This document shows positions 43,682-52,485 of a DNA stretch of 64,000 nt, piece by piece. The position numbers were made by a program, and so were the translations under genes. The notes beneath the pieces are model-generated. The model was given only the letters and a program-made list of their open reading frames with translations, did not search any database and was not told the DNA's origin. Source of the DNA: Rhizobacter sp964253025 (GTDB lineage: Bacteria; Pseudomonadota; Gammaproteobacteria; Burkholderiales; Burkholderiaceae_C); NCBI RefSeq assembly GCF_964253025.1, contig NZ_CAXUQC020000001.1:2480001-2544000 (forward strand), given 5' to 3'. The stretch's first letter is position 1. Every line of letters begins with the position of its first letter.

Positions 43682-45028
43682 TCAGGGGTTGCGCGGGTCG
43701 AAGGTGGTGTCCACCAACAGCGGGCCCCCCGGGAAGTGGGCGGCGACGCCAGCCCATGGGGTGAACTTGAGGTTGGTGGCCGCCTCTTCGCCGTCCAGGT
43801 CGTTCAGGTCGTCGTTGTAGCCGTCCTGCGTGATCAGGAGGCCGCCGGGGAACCCGGGCAGCGCCACGTTGGTCACGTCGGCGCCGTCGCACTCCTGCAC
43901 GGCATCGATGCCGAGCGCCGCGTTCTTCGGCACCGAGAAGCTGCCGAGGTACGCATTGCCGCCATCGCGGCTGAAGACCGCGAAGGTATCATCACGCCCC
44001 GGCGTGGCCAAGGTGGGCGCCTCGCCATGAGCCTGGCCCTGGCTCGACGCCAGCAGGTAGCCCTTGCCGTCCGCGGCGTAGTACAGCGTGAGGCCTTCGA
44101 CGTCGCGGGCGACCGGGCTGTCGGGCTTGAAGGCGGTGGACTCGACGAAGGGCGCAGCTTCGGCCACCCGCGTCTTCAGGTCGATGCGCCAGATGCCGAC
44201 GTCCTCCTGTCCGGCGTAGAGCATGCCCCGCTGCTGGTCCACCACCATGCCTTCGAACTGGGGGCTGAAGTCCTTGGTCGGGTCGTCGTCGTTTTCCTCG
44301 GTGAGGTCCTGGCCACGCCAGACGTACGGGAACTGCCAGGTCGTCACCGGCTGCATGCCGACGCTGCCGTCAGCGCGCGCCACGAGTTCGAACATGGAGA
44401 CGACGGACTCGTTGTTCTGGGCCACGACGGCGAAGAGCTTGTCGTTGGCGCGGTCGCGCCAGAGTGCGAGGCCATAAGCGGTGTTGTCGCCGTCGTTGGG
44501 GTTCGGCACGGTGGCGCCGGTACGGTTCGCCGGATCCGGTCGCGTGGGGAAGGTGCGGCCGATGGCGGGATCGGTGATGTCCACCAGCGGCGAGGTGGTC
44601 CGCGAGGCGTCGACCTTCCAGATGCGCAGGCTGTCCTGGAGGCGGTCGGTCGCGACGACCAGGTCGACCCGAGCGCCGTTCAGGTTGAAGCCGTACTGCA
44701 CGTCGACGTTGTTGAAGCGGTTGGCCGGTTCACCCTCGCCATCGAACGAGATGTCGACTCGCTGCACCTGCCGCGCCTGCAGGTCGAAGACGCGCAGGCC
44801 GCCACGCTTGGCTGCGGCGATGACGAGCGACTTGGCACGGTCGTCCGGGTGCAACCAGACGGCCGGGTCATCCATGTCGGCCAGGCCGGTCTCGTTGGGC
44901 GTCTCAAGGACCGGCTCGAGCGCGGTGACGGTGGTGGACGGACCGTCGTCGCCCCCTCCCCCACACGCGTGCAAGGCGAGCAGGCAGGCCGCACCCAGTA
45001 CCCAACGTCCCAGTTGAACCGATGTCAT
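43682..45028 (-). CDS. Beta-propeller phytase-like lipoprotein
   Basis: 448 residues. The signal ends in lipobox LHAC (Cys22), followed by a Gly run. The mature part resembles beta-propeller 3-phytases: DDPAVWLHPDD, RFNNVDVQYGF, DPAIGRTFPTRP, GLALWRD, PQFEGMVVDQQRGMLYAGQED and DVEGLTLYY, with many acidic residues that bind Ca2+ in this family. It would release phosphate from inositol phosphates at the cell surface or in the periplasm. It lies 100 bp downstream of another lipoprotein gene on the same strand. The fold assignment is strong; the true substrate is inferred. Confidence 0.88.
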   Translation of the reverse strand: MTSVQLGRWVLGAACLLALHACGGGGDDGPSTTVTALEPVLETPNETGLADMDDPAVWLHPDDRAKSLVIAAAKRGGLRVFDLQARQVQRVDISFDGEGEPANRFNNVDVQYGFNLNGARVDLVVATDRLQDSLRIWKVDASRTTSPLVDITDPAIGRTFPTRPDPANRTGATVPNPNDGDNTAYGLALWRDRANDKLFAVVAQNNESVVSMFELVARADGSVGMQPVTTWQFPYVWRGQDLTEENDDDPTKDFSPQFEGMVVDQQRGMLYAGQEDVGIWRIDLKTRVAEAAPFVESTAFKPDSPVARDVEGLTLYYAADGKGYLLASSQGQAHGEAPTLATPGRDDTFAVFSRDGGNAYLGSFSVPKNAALGIDAVQECDGADVTNVALPGFPGGLLITQDGYNDDLNDLDGEEAATNLKFTPWAGVAAHFPGGPLLVDTTFDPRNP

Positions 45029-45127
45029 TCGTTGTCTCCCGCCCGGTGGTGGGCAAAGCCCGGCAGTGTCCAGGGCGGGTGTGACCTGCTCGTGACGGGC
45101 GAATGAAGGCCGCTGCGTCGCGGGGTC

Positions 45128-46066
45128 TCAGCGTGCGCTGGCGCTTGCCCGAAGCACGCGGCGCCAGGCCGGCTCAGTCGCAAGGGTCGAACCGGTCGTC
45201 GACGTGGCGCCCTGGCTCGCACCGGCACTGCCGAGTGAGCCCGGGGTGTAAGCCGTCAGGCGCTCGAGGGAGGACAGCTTCTCACCCATGCCGACCAATT
45301 CGCTCTTGCGCTGGACCCAGCCGACCGAGGGCGCAAACCACGCATCGCCGGTCTCGGTGGCATCGAATGCCAGGCCATCGCTCGACCGCCGTACCGTCAG
45401 TTCAAGGACCCGCCGGACATGAACGGCGGTCGGAAAGGTGCCGAACGGCACCGTGACGGACTCGACGCCGACTACTTGCACCGACGAGTACAGAGAAACC
45501 AGTTCATTGCGGCCGTCGCCGTCCAGGTCTTCGCCGAAATCAAGGCCGGTCTTGTCGAGCTGAACGAACGGGGCACCGGCCGTCAGCGGAAAGCGCAGTT
45601 CCCAGTAGGGCACGAGGGCCTTGCTGAGCACGTCATCGGCCGCGGCAAGCACCGCCACGCCATTCGCATCCTTGACCAGCGCCTCCTCGATGACCGTCGT
45701 CTGGCCACCCGCCACGACACTCTCCCGCAGCACGAGCGCCGTCGCGCCGCCGACATCGCGGGTCGACGGGATGGTCACCGTGGTGCTCGTCGGGCTGCTG
45801 TTGGCGCCCTCGGTGATCGTGCCCTCGAATTGCCAGCTGTGACCCACGGCCAGGGGCAGGTGGTTCTGTGCATCGCCCGGGCCAGCCGTGCCGAGCGTCA
45901 CGGGCACCTGCGCTGACGCGGCCGGTGCGGCGTCTCCGCCTCCACCACCGCCGCAGGCGCTGAGGACCAGCACGGTGCCGGCCCATGTCGCGGCAGCCAG
46001 CAGGCGGGGCCGGGCGACCTTGCCTGAAGACCGGTTCGTCTTGGCCGCATCGTGGAACTGCATCAT
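45128..46066 (-). CDS. Lipoprotein of unknown function
   Basis: 312 residues from the first of two adjacent ATG codons, six bases after AAGGAG. The signal peptide ends in lipobox LSAC (Cys38) and is followed by a Gly run like that of the neighbouring phytase lipoprotein. The body is beta-rich (LPLAVGHSWQFEGTI, VPFGTFPTAVHVRR, WFAPSVGWVQRKSE), which recalls lipoproteins of calycin-like or DUF3108-like shape, but no family was recognised. A Ser/Gly-rich tail ends with AWRRVLRASASAR. It is outer- or inner-membrane-anchored by prediction. It precedes the phytase gene on the same strand. Confidence 0.8.
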   Translation of the reverse strand: MMQFHDAAKTNRSSGKVARPRLLAAATWAGTVLVLSACGGGGGGDAAPAASAQVPVTLGTAGPGDAQNHLPLAVGHSWQFEGTITEGANSSPTSTTVTIPSTRDVGGATALVLRESVVAGGQTTVIEEALVKDANGVAVLAAADDVLSKALVPYWELRFPLTAGAPFVQLDKTGLDFGEDLDGDGRNELVSLYSSVQVVGVESVTVPFGTFPTAVHVRRVLELTVRRSSDGLAFDATETGDAWFAPSVGWVQRKSELVGMGEKLSSLERLTAYTPGSLGSAGASQGATSTTGSTLATEPAWRRVLRASASAR

Positions 46067-46222
46067 CTCCGACTCCTTCGTGATCGCGGCGAACTGCGCC
46101 GCAGGAGAAGAAGGTAGTCGGAACAGGCACGCGCACGGTGACCGGACGCAACCGAGACCGATCGGCGTTGCGCGCCCCCGCAAGCAGGGGGTGCGCGCAA
46201 CGCCGTTGCCTGCTGCCAGGCG

Positions 46223-46408
46223 TCAGTGCCCCTGGTTGGGCGACCCGCCGCCCATGCGCGCCTTGGTCTGGTTGGCACTGCCGACATGCGCTTCGCGGTC
46301 GTGCCGGCTCTCCGGTGTGCGCTTCGCCTCGTTCTTCTGCGTGGCTTCCTTGCTGGGCTTGTTGTGCTCCGGATGCTCCGGATGCCGGTTGTTCGATGAG
46401 TTCGACAT
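46223..46408 (-). CDS. Small hydrophilic hypothetical protein
   Basis: 61 residues, very polar: MSNSSNNRHPEHPEHNKPS then Lys-, Glu- and Gln-rich sequence, ending MGGGSPNQGH. There is no membrane segment. It looks intrinsically disordered, like small stress-associated proteins, though no family was recognised. The ribosome-binding site AGGAG lies about nine bases before the start, which supports expression. Confidence 0.65.
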   Translation of the reverse strand: MSNSSNNRHPEHPEHNKPSKEATQKNEAKRTPESRHDREAHVGSANQTKARMGGGSPNQGH

Positions 46409-46540
46409 GGCGTTCAGCTCCTGCGTGGGATGGAGATTCCAGCCTATACCTCTGCGCACGCACCGCAATCGCCGACACGCCGCACCTGCACGTCAGCAAA
46501 CGCCTGCAAGCGCCGCAGCGCCGCGTCACGTCACTTCACT

Positions 46541-46825
46541 TTACTTCACGCAGGTGAGCGCCGGAGCCACGGCCGACTTGTTTCCCGCGACGACGCACTG
46601 CAGCGCGCCGCAGGAGCAATTCTGGAGAAGGCCCCCTGCCGCACTGACGGCCTCGGAGCACGTGCAGGCCGGGGGCGTGAGCAGGGTCAGGGCCGGCGTG
46701 CCCGCGGGCTGCGCCACCGCAGTCGCGCCGCCGATGCCGAAACCGAGTGCCAGCGCGGCCCCGAGCGAGGCGAGTGCGCCACCCGCTGCAGCGAGCGCGA
46801 CCGCGGGAAGGTTCTTCGATGCCAT
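46541..46825 (-). CDS. Small Cys-rich exported or membrane-anchored protein
   Basis: 94 residues. A hydrophobic Ala/Gly-rich N-terminal segment (about 8-38) could be a signal peptide with cleavage near AVA-QP, or an anchor. The short mature part has six cysteines (54, 56, 70, 72, 77, 92) arranged CTC...CSCGALQC...C. The start has an AGGAG ribosome-binding site. No family was recognised. Paired Cys-X-Cys motifs could form disulphides or bind metal. Confidence 0.65.
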   Translation of the reverse strand: MASKNLPAVALAAAGGALASLGAALALGFGIGGATAVAQPAGTPALTLLTPPACTCSEAVSAAGGLLQNCSCGALQCVVAGNKSAVAPALTCVK

Positions 46826-47008
46826 GGCGATCTCCTGAGGCGCCGGCACGCCGGCAGCGGCTCATTCTGCAGCCGGAGCGGGACGGCCGCACCAGCCATC
46901 CCCCACGAACGGGGGTGTTGTGAACAACCCGTCTCCCCCCAAACGCGTGTTCCGGGCGGACGCACACGTTCGCAAAATATGGTCACACCGATACACCGGA
47001 GGAAACAC

Positions 47009-47206
47009 ATGGACGCGACTTACCTGCCCGCTTTCGATCAGGCCATGCAGTTCCTTTTCGAACGCCACGGCAACTCGATCAGCGAGGACCTGGTGCAGGC
47101 CTACTGTGCCTGCGGCTACCTGAAGGAAGTCGACGGCGTGCTGACGCTGACCGACGCCGGACGCGCCGAGCTCCGCCGCCGTCGTCGGACCGTCACCGCC
47201 AGCTGA
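47009..47206 (+). CDS. Small hypothetical protein with winged-helix-like pattern
   Basis: 65 residues. The order AFDQAMQFLFERHG, EDLVQAYCACGYLKEVDGVLTLTDAGRAELRRRRR resembles a small winged helix ending in a beta-hairpin and basic tail. No family was recognised. The start follows a strong GGAGG ribosome-binding site. A 10-bp hairpin follows the stop. Confidence 0.65.
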   Translation: MDATYLPAFDQAMQFLFERHGNSISEDLVQAYCACGYLKEVDGVLTLTDAGRAELRRRRRTVTAS

Positions 47207-47217
47207 AGCCGGCCGGG

Positions 47218-47243
47218 CTGCTGTCGGATATTCCCGACAGCAG
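47218..47243 (+). terminator. Hairpin after the 65-residue gene
   Basis: CTGCTGTCGG (47218-47227) and CCGACAGCAG (47234-47243) make a perfect 10-bp stem with a 6-base loop. It starts 11 bases after the stop codon. No T-tract follows, so the terminator function is uncertain. Confidence 0.5.
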
Positions 47244-47340
47244 TCCGCGCAGGCACCCTACCCCGTCCGCAAGGCTCTGCGCCGAGACTCCGCCTCATGG
47301 GGCAGCACGCTGCCCTCCACATCGGTTCTCGGAGAACAGC

Positions 47341-47544
47341 ATGAACGACCGGACGCAGTGGCACGAATCAGCCCTCCCCATGGATGGCCGGCAGATCATC
47401 GTGCGCACCCGCCACCTGCCTGACGGCTGGGACTGGCAGGTGCAAATGGACGAGGAGTCGCTCTCCAACGAGGGCGGGCTGTCCGACACGCAGGAGCGCG
47501 CCATCTCGGCCGCCCTGCACGAAGCCGCAAGCCGCATCATCTGA
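47341..47544 (+). CDS. Small hypothetical protein
   Basis: 67 residues, soluble and acidic, with a compact alpha/beta pattern (GRQIIVRTRHLPDGWDWQVQM, then a helix ERAISAALHEAASRII). No family was recognised. The ribosome-binding site GGAG lies nine bases upstream. It is followed after 10 bp by a tiny Pro-rich gene, so the two may be co-transcribed. Confidence 0.65.
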   Translation: MNDRTQWHESALPMDGRQIIVRTRHLPDGWDWQVQMDEESLSNEGGLSDTQERAISAALHEAASRII

Positions 47545-47554
47545 GGTCGAGGTG

Positions 47555-47689
47555 ATGAGCCGGCGCCACGAGCCCATGCCACCCGGCAAGCCGGAGCCCG
47601 GCGAACTCCCGGTCGAACCCGACCAGGGGGCACAGCCGCCGCCGGCGTCACCCGACGAGGGCGAACCGGAGCTGCCGGCGCCCACCTGA
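47555..47689 (+). CDS. Tiny Pro-rich hypothetical protein
   Basis: 44 residues, rich in Pro, Glu and Gly (PMPPGKPEPGELPVEPDQG). It is disordered by composition. Similar short Pro-rich proteins occur in other Burkholderiales as far as I recall, but no function is known. A GAGG ribosome-binding site precedes the ATG; a GTG lies just before it. Confidence 0.5.
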   Translation: MSRRHEPMPPGKPEPGELPVEPDQGAQPPPASPDEGEPELPAPT

Positions 47690-47706
47690 GTGCCGGCCGA
47701 GGGCGA

Positions 47707-48774
47707 TCAGCTGAACAACCGGCGCGTCACCGGCGCGCCGGCGGCGAGATCGCGCGCCTCGAGCGCCTCGTAGAGACGGCCGAGCTCGGCGCCGATCGCG
47801 GCGAAGCCCTGCGGGCTCAGCGGCTGGCCGTTGTCGTCGACGATGGCAGCGTCCATGCCCAGGGACAAGGCTTGCGCACTCGCCTGCCAGGCCGAGAACG
47901 GCTCGGCTGCGGCTTCGGTCTGCGGCACGTCAAAGCTCAACGTCACGTCGCGCACGGCGGCCTGGTTCGGGTCGTCGGCAAGCGCGGCCTGCGCGTCGAA
48001 GCTCAGCACGAGCACGGGGGGCGCACCGTCATCCACCGAGGGAAGCACCAGGCGCCCCGGCACCATGCCGGGCACGAAGCCGTGGCGCGCCGCATGCTGA
48101 TGGATGTAGCCCACGCTCCAAGCGGTCATGCGCGCGTGGAGGTGGATGGCCAGTTGCGCGTCATGCTGGCTGGCAAAGGCGTCGAGTTCGCGTCCGCGGG
48201 CGACGGCGTCGAGCATGTCGGGAAAGTCGACCAGCGCGCCGATCAGTTCGGCGAAACCCTGGATCTTCTGCACGAATTCCGAGTACTCGATCTCGTTCAA
48301 TGCCCCGGTGCGGTTGGCCAGTTGCACGCCCGCCTGGAACTCGCCATAGCGGCGGCCCGGCAGCGGCATTTCCCACTGGCCCGTCTCGGTGTTCAAGCCC
48401 TCGATCAGGAAGGGCTTGGTGCCTGCCCGGCGTGACGGTGGCAGGTGAGACAGGACCATGTCCCCGCTGATCGGCGACTCGATGGTGAGCAGGGCGATGG
48501 CGTCGATCAAGGCATCGATGCGCACGCTGGGCTTGCGGGCGATCAGCAGTGTCTCGGGGGTCGGCTCGTCGCCGACCAGTGCGCCCGAGGGCTCGGCCGG
48601 GTTGTCGCCCAACGGAACATCGGCCAGCACCGGCTCCCGAGGCTCCAACGGAGGTGCCGGTGGTTGCATCGGCCGCAACGGGCCGGCGCGACGCGCCTGC
48701 CACGCGCCATGGGCCACGACCCCCGCGAGAACGATGCCGCCCACACAGGCGAGCGCAATGGTCAGGTTGTCCAT
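47707..48774 (-). CDS. zipA: Cell division protein ZipA homologue
   Basis: 355 residues. One N-terminal membrane helix (about 3-23), a Pro-rich linker (about 35-95) and a ZipA C-terminal FtsZ-binding domain (about 120-350; GRYGEF-like, AIHLHARMTAWSV, GRLVLPS and LSFDAQAAL). It anchors FtsZ to the inner membrane at the division septum. It starts 13 bp after smc, the gene order seen in beta-proteobacteria. The sequence is divergent from E. coli ZipA, so the call leans on fold pattern and context. Confidence 0.85.
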   Translation of the reverse strand: MDNLTIALACVGGIVLAGVVAHGAWQARRAGPLRPMQPPAPPLEPREPVLADVPLGDNPAEPSGALVGDEPTPETLLIARKPSVRIDALIDAIALLTIESPISGDMVLSHLPPSRRAGTKPFLIEGLNTETGQWEMPLPGRRYGEFQAGVQLANRTGALNEIEYSEFVQKIQGFAELIGALVDFPDMLDAVARGRELDAFASQHDAQLAIHLHARMTAWSVGYIHQHAARHGFVPGMVPGRLVLPSVDDGAPPVLVLSFDAQAALADDPNQAAVRDVTLSFDVPQTEAAAEPFSAWQASAQALSLGMDAAIVDDNGQPLSPQGFAAIGAELGRLYEALEARDLAAGAPVTRRLFS

Positions 48775-48787
48775 GAATCCGGTTTCC

Positions 48788-51700
48788 TCAAGCTGCCTGG
48801 ACCATGCCGACGGCAGCTTCCATGTCGACGGCGACGATGCGCGAGACACCCTGCTCCTGCATCGTGACGCCGATCAGCTGCTCGGCCATCTCCATCGCGA
48901 TCTTGTTGTGGCTGATGAAGAGGAATTGCGTGCCCGACGACATGGTCTTCACCAGCTTGGCATAGCGTTCCGTGTTCGCATCGTCCAACGGGGCATCCAC
49001 CTCGTCGAGCAGGCAGAACGGCGCCGGGTTGAGCTGGAAGATCGCGAAGACCAGGGCGATGGCGGTCAGGGCCTTCTCGCCACCCGACAGCAGGTGGATG
49101 GTGCTGTTCTTCTTGCCGGGCGGTTGCGCCATGACTTGCACCCCGGCGTCCAGGATCTCGTCGCCCGTCATGATGAGCTTGGCGTTGCCCCCGCCGAAAA
49201 GGCTCGGGAACATGCGACCGAAGCCGTCGTTCACCTGGTTGAAGGTGCTCATCAGCAGGTCGCGCGTTTCCAGGTCGATGCGGTGGATGGCGCTTTCGAG
49301 CGTGTTGATGGCTTCGGTCAAGTCGGCGTTCTGGGCATCGAGGAAGGTCTTGCGCTCCCTCGACGACGTGAGTTCGTCGAGCGCGGCCAGGTTGACGGCG
49401 CCAAGCGCCATGATCTCCCGGTTGATCCGATCGATCTCACCTTGCAGGCCGTACAGCTTCACGCCGTTGTCGGCGATGTTGATGGCCAGGGCATCCAGGT
49501 CCACGCCCGCTGCGACCAGCTGCTCCATGAACTGGGCGCCACCGAGCTGGGCGGCCTGCTCTTCGAGCTGGAGCTTGGTGATGCGGTCGCGCAGCGGCTG
49601 CAGGCTCTGCTCGTGCGACAGACGCTGCTCGTCGAGCCGGCGCAGCCGCAGCGTCAGGTCGTCGTATTCGCTGCGCTTGGCGGCCAGGGCCGACTCGCGC
49701 TCAAGGCGCAATGACAGCGCGGCTTCGAGTCCCACCTGTGCCGACGCATCGGTCAGGCGGCCGAGCTCCTCGCGCAGCTGTGCTTCGGACTGGGCATTGC
49801 CCTGCACCTGCTGGGCGGCCGTCTCCAGGCTGCGCTGCAACTCGCCCCGGCGAGCGGCCAGGGCGCGGGAGGCGAACTGGGCCTCCTGGGCTTGGCGCTC
49901 CAGGGAGCGCAGCTGCTCGCGGGCGTCGGCCAGGCGGCGTTCCGCGGCGATCACGGCTTCTTCCAGCTCGGCGTGGCGTTCCTGGGTGGTGGCCAGCTGC
50001 ATGTCGAGCTCCTCGAAGCGGGCCTCCCCCGTGGCACGACGCTCGTTGAGCTCCTCGATCTGCGCGTCGATCTCGGCGAGTTCCTCGTCGAGCTGGCCCC
50101 GACGGGCGCTGGTCTGCTCGGCCAGCTGGGACAGGCGCAAGAGCTCGACCTGCAGCTGGTGAGTGCGCGTCTGGGCTTCTGCCGCATCGCGACGCGCCGT
50201 CACCAGGCGCTGCGAGGCGTCGGTGTAAGCGGCCTCGGCCCGCACCAGGCCGCCGCGCGACTCCTCGGCGATCAGCGTCTGGGCCCGCAGCTGGCGCTCG
50301 AGGTTCTCGATTTCCTGCGCACGCGCCAGCATGCCGGCCTGCTCCGAGTCGGGCGCGTAGAACGACACCGAGAACTGGGAGACCGCATGCCCTTCCCGGG
50401 TCATGATCATCTCGCCGTGCGTCAGCTTGTCGCGCGCGGCCAGGGCGTCCTCGATGCTGGCCGCGGTGTAGACGCCCTCCAGCCAGTCGTTGAGCAGCGC
50501 CTTCAGCCCGGCGTCTCCCAGGCGCAGCAGGTCGGAGAGGCGCGGCAGGGTCTGGTGGGTGTTGGCGATCGCCGCCTGGGGCGGGCTGTAGAAGGCCAGC
50601 TTGGCCGGCGGAGCGTCGAGCGCGAAGGCGCGCACCGTCTCGAGGCGGCCGACCTCGAGCGCGCTCAGTCGCTCGCGCAGCGAGGCTTCGAGCGCCGTCT
50701 CCCAGCCGTTCTCGATGTGGATCCGCGTCCAGAGACCCTGCAAACCGTCGAGGCCATGGCGCGCCAGCCACGGTTTGAGCTTGCCTTCGGTCTGCACCTT
50801 CTCCTGCAGTGCGCGCAGGGCGTCGAGCCGCGCGCTGAGGTCGGCCTGCTTGCCCGTGTCGGCATTCACCTGCTCCTGCCTGGCGCGGCGATCCTCGTCA
50901 AGTGTGGGCACCTGTTCGGTCAGCTCGTGCAGGCGCTCGTCGGCCACCGCCTGCGCCTCCTCGGCAACGCCGAACTGCGCGCGCAGGTCGCCCAGGCGGT
51001 CGAGGTCGGGCACGGCGAGCTGACGGCGTTCGGCGTCGAGTCGGTCGCGGCGCTGCTGGAACTGCCGGTTCTGGTCGTCGAGGCTGCGGCTTTCCGCGGC
51101 CAGGACCTGGATCTGCTGCTGCACGGCCGCCACCGCCGTGCGTTGCTCATTGCTGCGCGACTGCGCGGCGCGCAGCGCATCTTCCACACCGGGCAGGTTG
51201 CCTGCCTGTTCCTCGGCCTGGGCCGCGAGCACTTCACTCTGCTCCTCGGCCGCGGCGATCTGTTCGGCGATGGTCTCGAGTTCGTCCTGGGCCTGGGCCT
51301 GGCGCTCCGCCCAGGTCTCGTTCTGCACCTTCAGCTCGACCAGCCGTTGCTCGACCCGCTGGCGGCCTTCCACCACATAGCGAATGCGTTCCTCGAGGCG
51401 ACTTACCTCCAGAGCCGCCTCAGCCAGCGAGCCTTGCGCCGTGTGAAGCTCGTCACTCGCCGCGTAGTGCGCCTGGCGAACCGTCTCGAGTTCGGCCTCC
51501 CCGTGCCGCAGCTCGGCCACGCGGGCCTCCAGGGCGTTGGTGGCCTCCAGCACATCGCGGCGCACACGCTCCTGCTCGCTCGCTGCATCGCGGTGCTTGA
51601 GGAACCAGAGCTGGTGGAGCTTGAGCGTGCCGGCCTCCTGCAGGCCGCGGTAGCGGGTGGCGACCTCGGCCTGCTTCTCGAGCTTGTCGAGGTTGGCGTT

Positions 51701-52303
51701 CAGCTCCCGCAGGATGTCTTCCACGCGGGTGAGGTTCTCCCGCGTGTCCTTCAGGCGGTTCTCGGTCTCGCGGCGCCGTTCCTTGTACTTGGACACCCCG
51801 GCCGCCTCCTCGAGGAAGAGCCGCAGTTCCTCCGGCTTGCTCTCGATGATGCGGCTGATGGTGCCCTGGCCGATGATGGCGTAGGCACGCGGGCCGAGGC
51901 CGGTGCCGAGGAACACGTCCTGCACGTCACGGCGCCGCACCGGCTGGTTGTTGATGAAGTAGCTGCTGGTGCCGTCACGGGTGAGCACCCGTCGCACGGC
52001 GATCTCGGTGAACTGGTTCCACTGGCCGCCGGCGCGCGCATCCTCATTGCTGAAGACCAGTTCGACGCTGGCGCGGCTGGCCGCCTTGCGGTTGCCCGAG
52101 CCGCTGAAGATCACGTCCTGCATGGACTCGCCCCGCAGCTCGCTGGCCTTCGATTCCCCGAGCACCCAGCGCACGGCATCCATGATGTTGGACTTGCCGC
52201 AGCCGTTCGGGCCTACCACCCCCACCAACTGCCCCGGCAACTGGAAGTGCGTGGGCTCGGCAAACGACTTGAAGCCGGACAGCTTGATGGAGTTCAGACG
52301 CAT
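48788..52303 (-). CDS. smc: Chromosome segregation ATPase SMC
   Basis: 1,171 residues. Walker A GPNGCGKSN (32-39), a long coiled coil, a hinge in the middle (about 510-660) and a second coiled coil lead to the C-terminal ATPase signature LLSGGEKALTAIAL and Walker B CLLDEVDAPLDD. It forms the condensin ring that organises the chromosome after replication. It is the first gene of the smc-zipA pair and is divergent from queF. Confidence 0.98.
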   Translation of the reverse strand: MRLNSIKLSGFKSFAEPTHFQLPGQLVGVVGPNGCGKSNIMDAVRWVLGESKASELRGESMQDVIFSGSGNRKAASRASVELVFSNEDARAGGQWNQFTEIAVRRVLTRDGTSSYFINNQPVRRRDVQDVFLGTGLGPRAYAIIGQGTISRIIESKPEELRLFLEEAAGVSKYKERRRETENRLKDTRENLTRVEDILRELNANLDKLEKQAEVATRYRGLQEAGTLKLHQLWFLKHRDAASEQERVRRDVLEATNALEARVAELRHGEAELETVRQAHYAASDELHTAQGSLAEAALEVSRLEERIRYVVEGRQRVEQRLVELKVQNETWAERQAQAQDELETIAEQIAAAEEQSEVLAAQAEEQAGNLPGVEDALRAAQSRSNEQRTAVAAVQQQIQVLAAESRSLDDQNRQFQQRRDRLDAERRQLAVPDLDRLGDLRAQFGVAEEAQAVADERLHELTEQVPTLDEDRRARQEQVNADTGKQADLSARLDALRALQEKVQTEGKLKPWLARHGLDGLQGLWTRIHIENGWETALEASLRERLSALEVGRLETVRAFALDAPPAKLAFYSPPQAAIANTHQTLPRLSDLLRLGDAGLKALLNDWLEGVYTAASIEDALAARDKLTHGEMIMTREGHAVSQFSVSFYAPDSEQAGMLARAQEIENLERQLRAQTLIAEESRGGLVRAEAAYTDASQRLVTARRDAAEAQTRTHQLQVELLRLSQLAEQTSARRGQLDEELAEIDAQIEELNERRATGEARFEELDMQLATTQERHAELEEAVIAAERRLADAREQLRSLERQAQEAQFASRALAARRGELQRSLETAAQQVQGNAQSEAQLREELGRLTDASAQVGLEAALSLRLERESALAAKRSEYDDLTLRLRRLDEQRLSHEQSLQPLRDRITKLQLEEQAAQLGGAQFMEQLVAAGVDLDALAINIADNGVKLYGLQGEIDRINREIMALGAVNLAALDELTSSRERKTFLDAQNADLTEAINTLESAIHRIDLETRDLLMSTFNQVNDGFGRMFPSLFGGGNAKLIMTGDEILDAGVQVMAQPPGKKNSTIHLLSGGEKALTAIALVFAIFQLNPAPFCLLDEVDAPLDDANTERYAKLVKTMSSGTQFLFISHNKIAMEMAEQLIGVTMQEQGVSRIVAVDMEAAVGMVQAA

Positions 52304-52485
52304 GGAAAGGAATCGTGCCCTGACGGAGTGGTGGCCGCGTGCCGTGCGAGGCGCTGGCGGATGCGCCTAAGTACTTGATTCTTCTATCAAATATCGCCTC
52401 TTGGCGAGCCTTCGGCGAGGCGCGATGATACCATCGCCCCTCTCTGCCGAAACGCCTCGGCCCACCTCCTGCCCACCAGACCGTC
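52304..52485. promoter_or_regulatory. Divergent smc/queF control region with inverted repeats
   Basis: An AT-rich inverted repeat, TTGAT-N6-ATCAA (52375-52390), and a GC-rich one, CGCCTC (52395-52400) with GAGGCG (52417-52422), are adjacent. A weak plus-strand pair, TTGGCG (52401) and GATGAT (52424), 17 bp apart, could serve queF. No preQ1 riboswitch consensus was found. Confidence 0.35.

Noticed and set aside
52304..52485. preQ1 riboswitch upstream of queF
   Set aside because: The leader has inverted repeats but not the short A-rich pseudoknot pattern of preQ1-I or the larger preQ1-II consensus.
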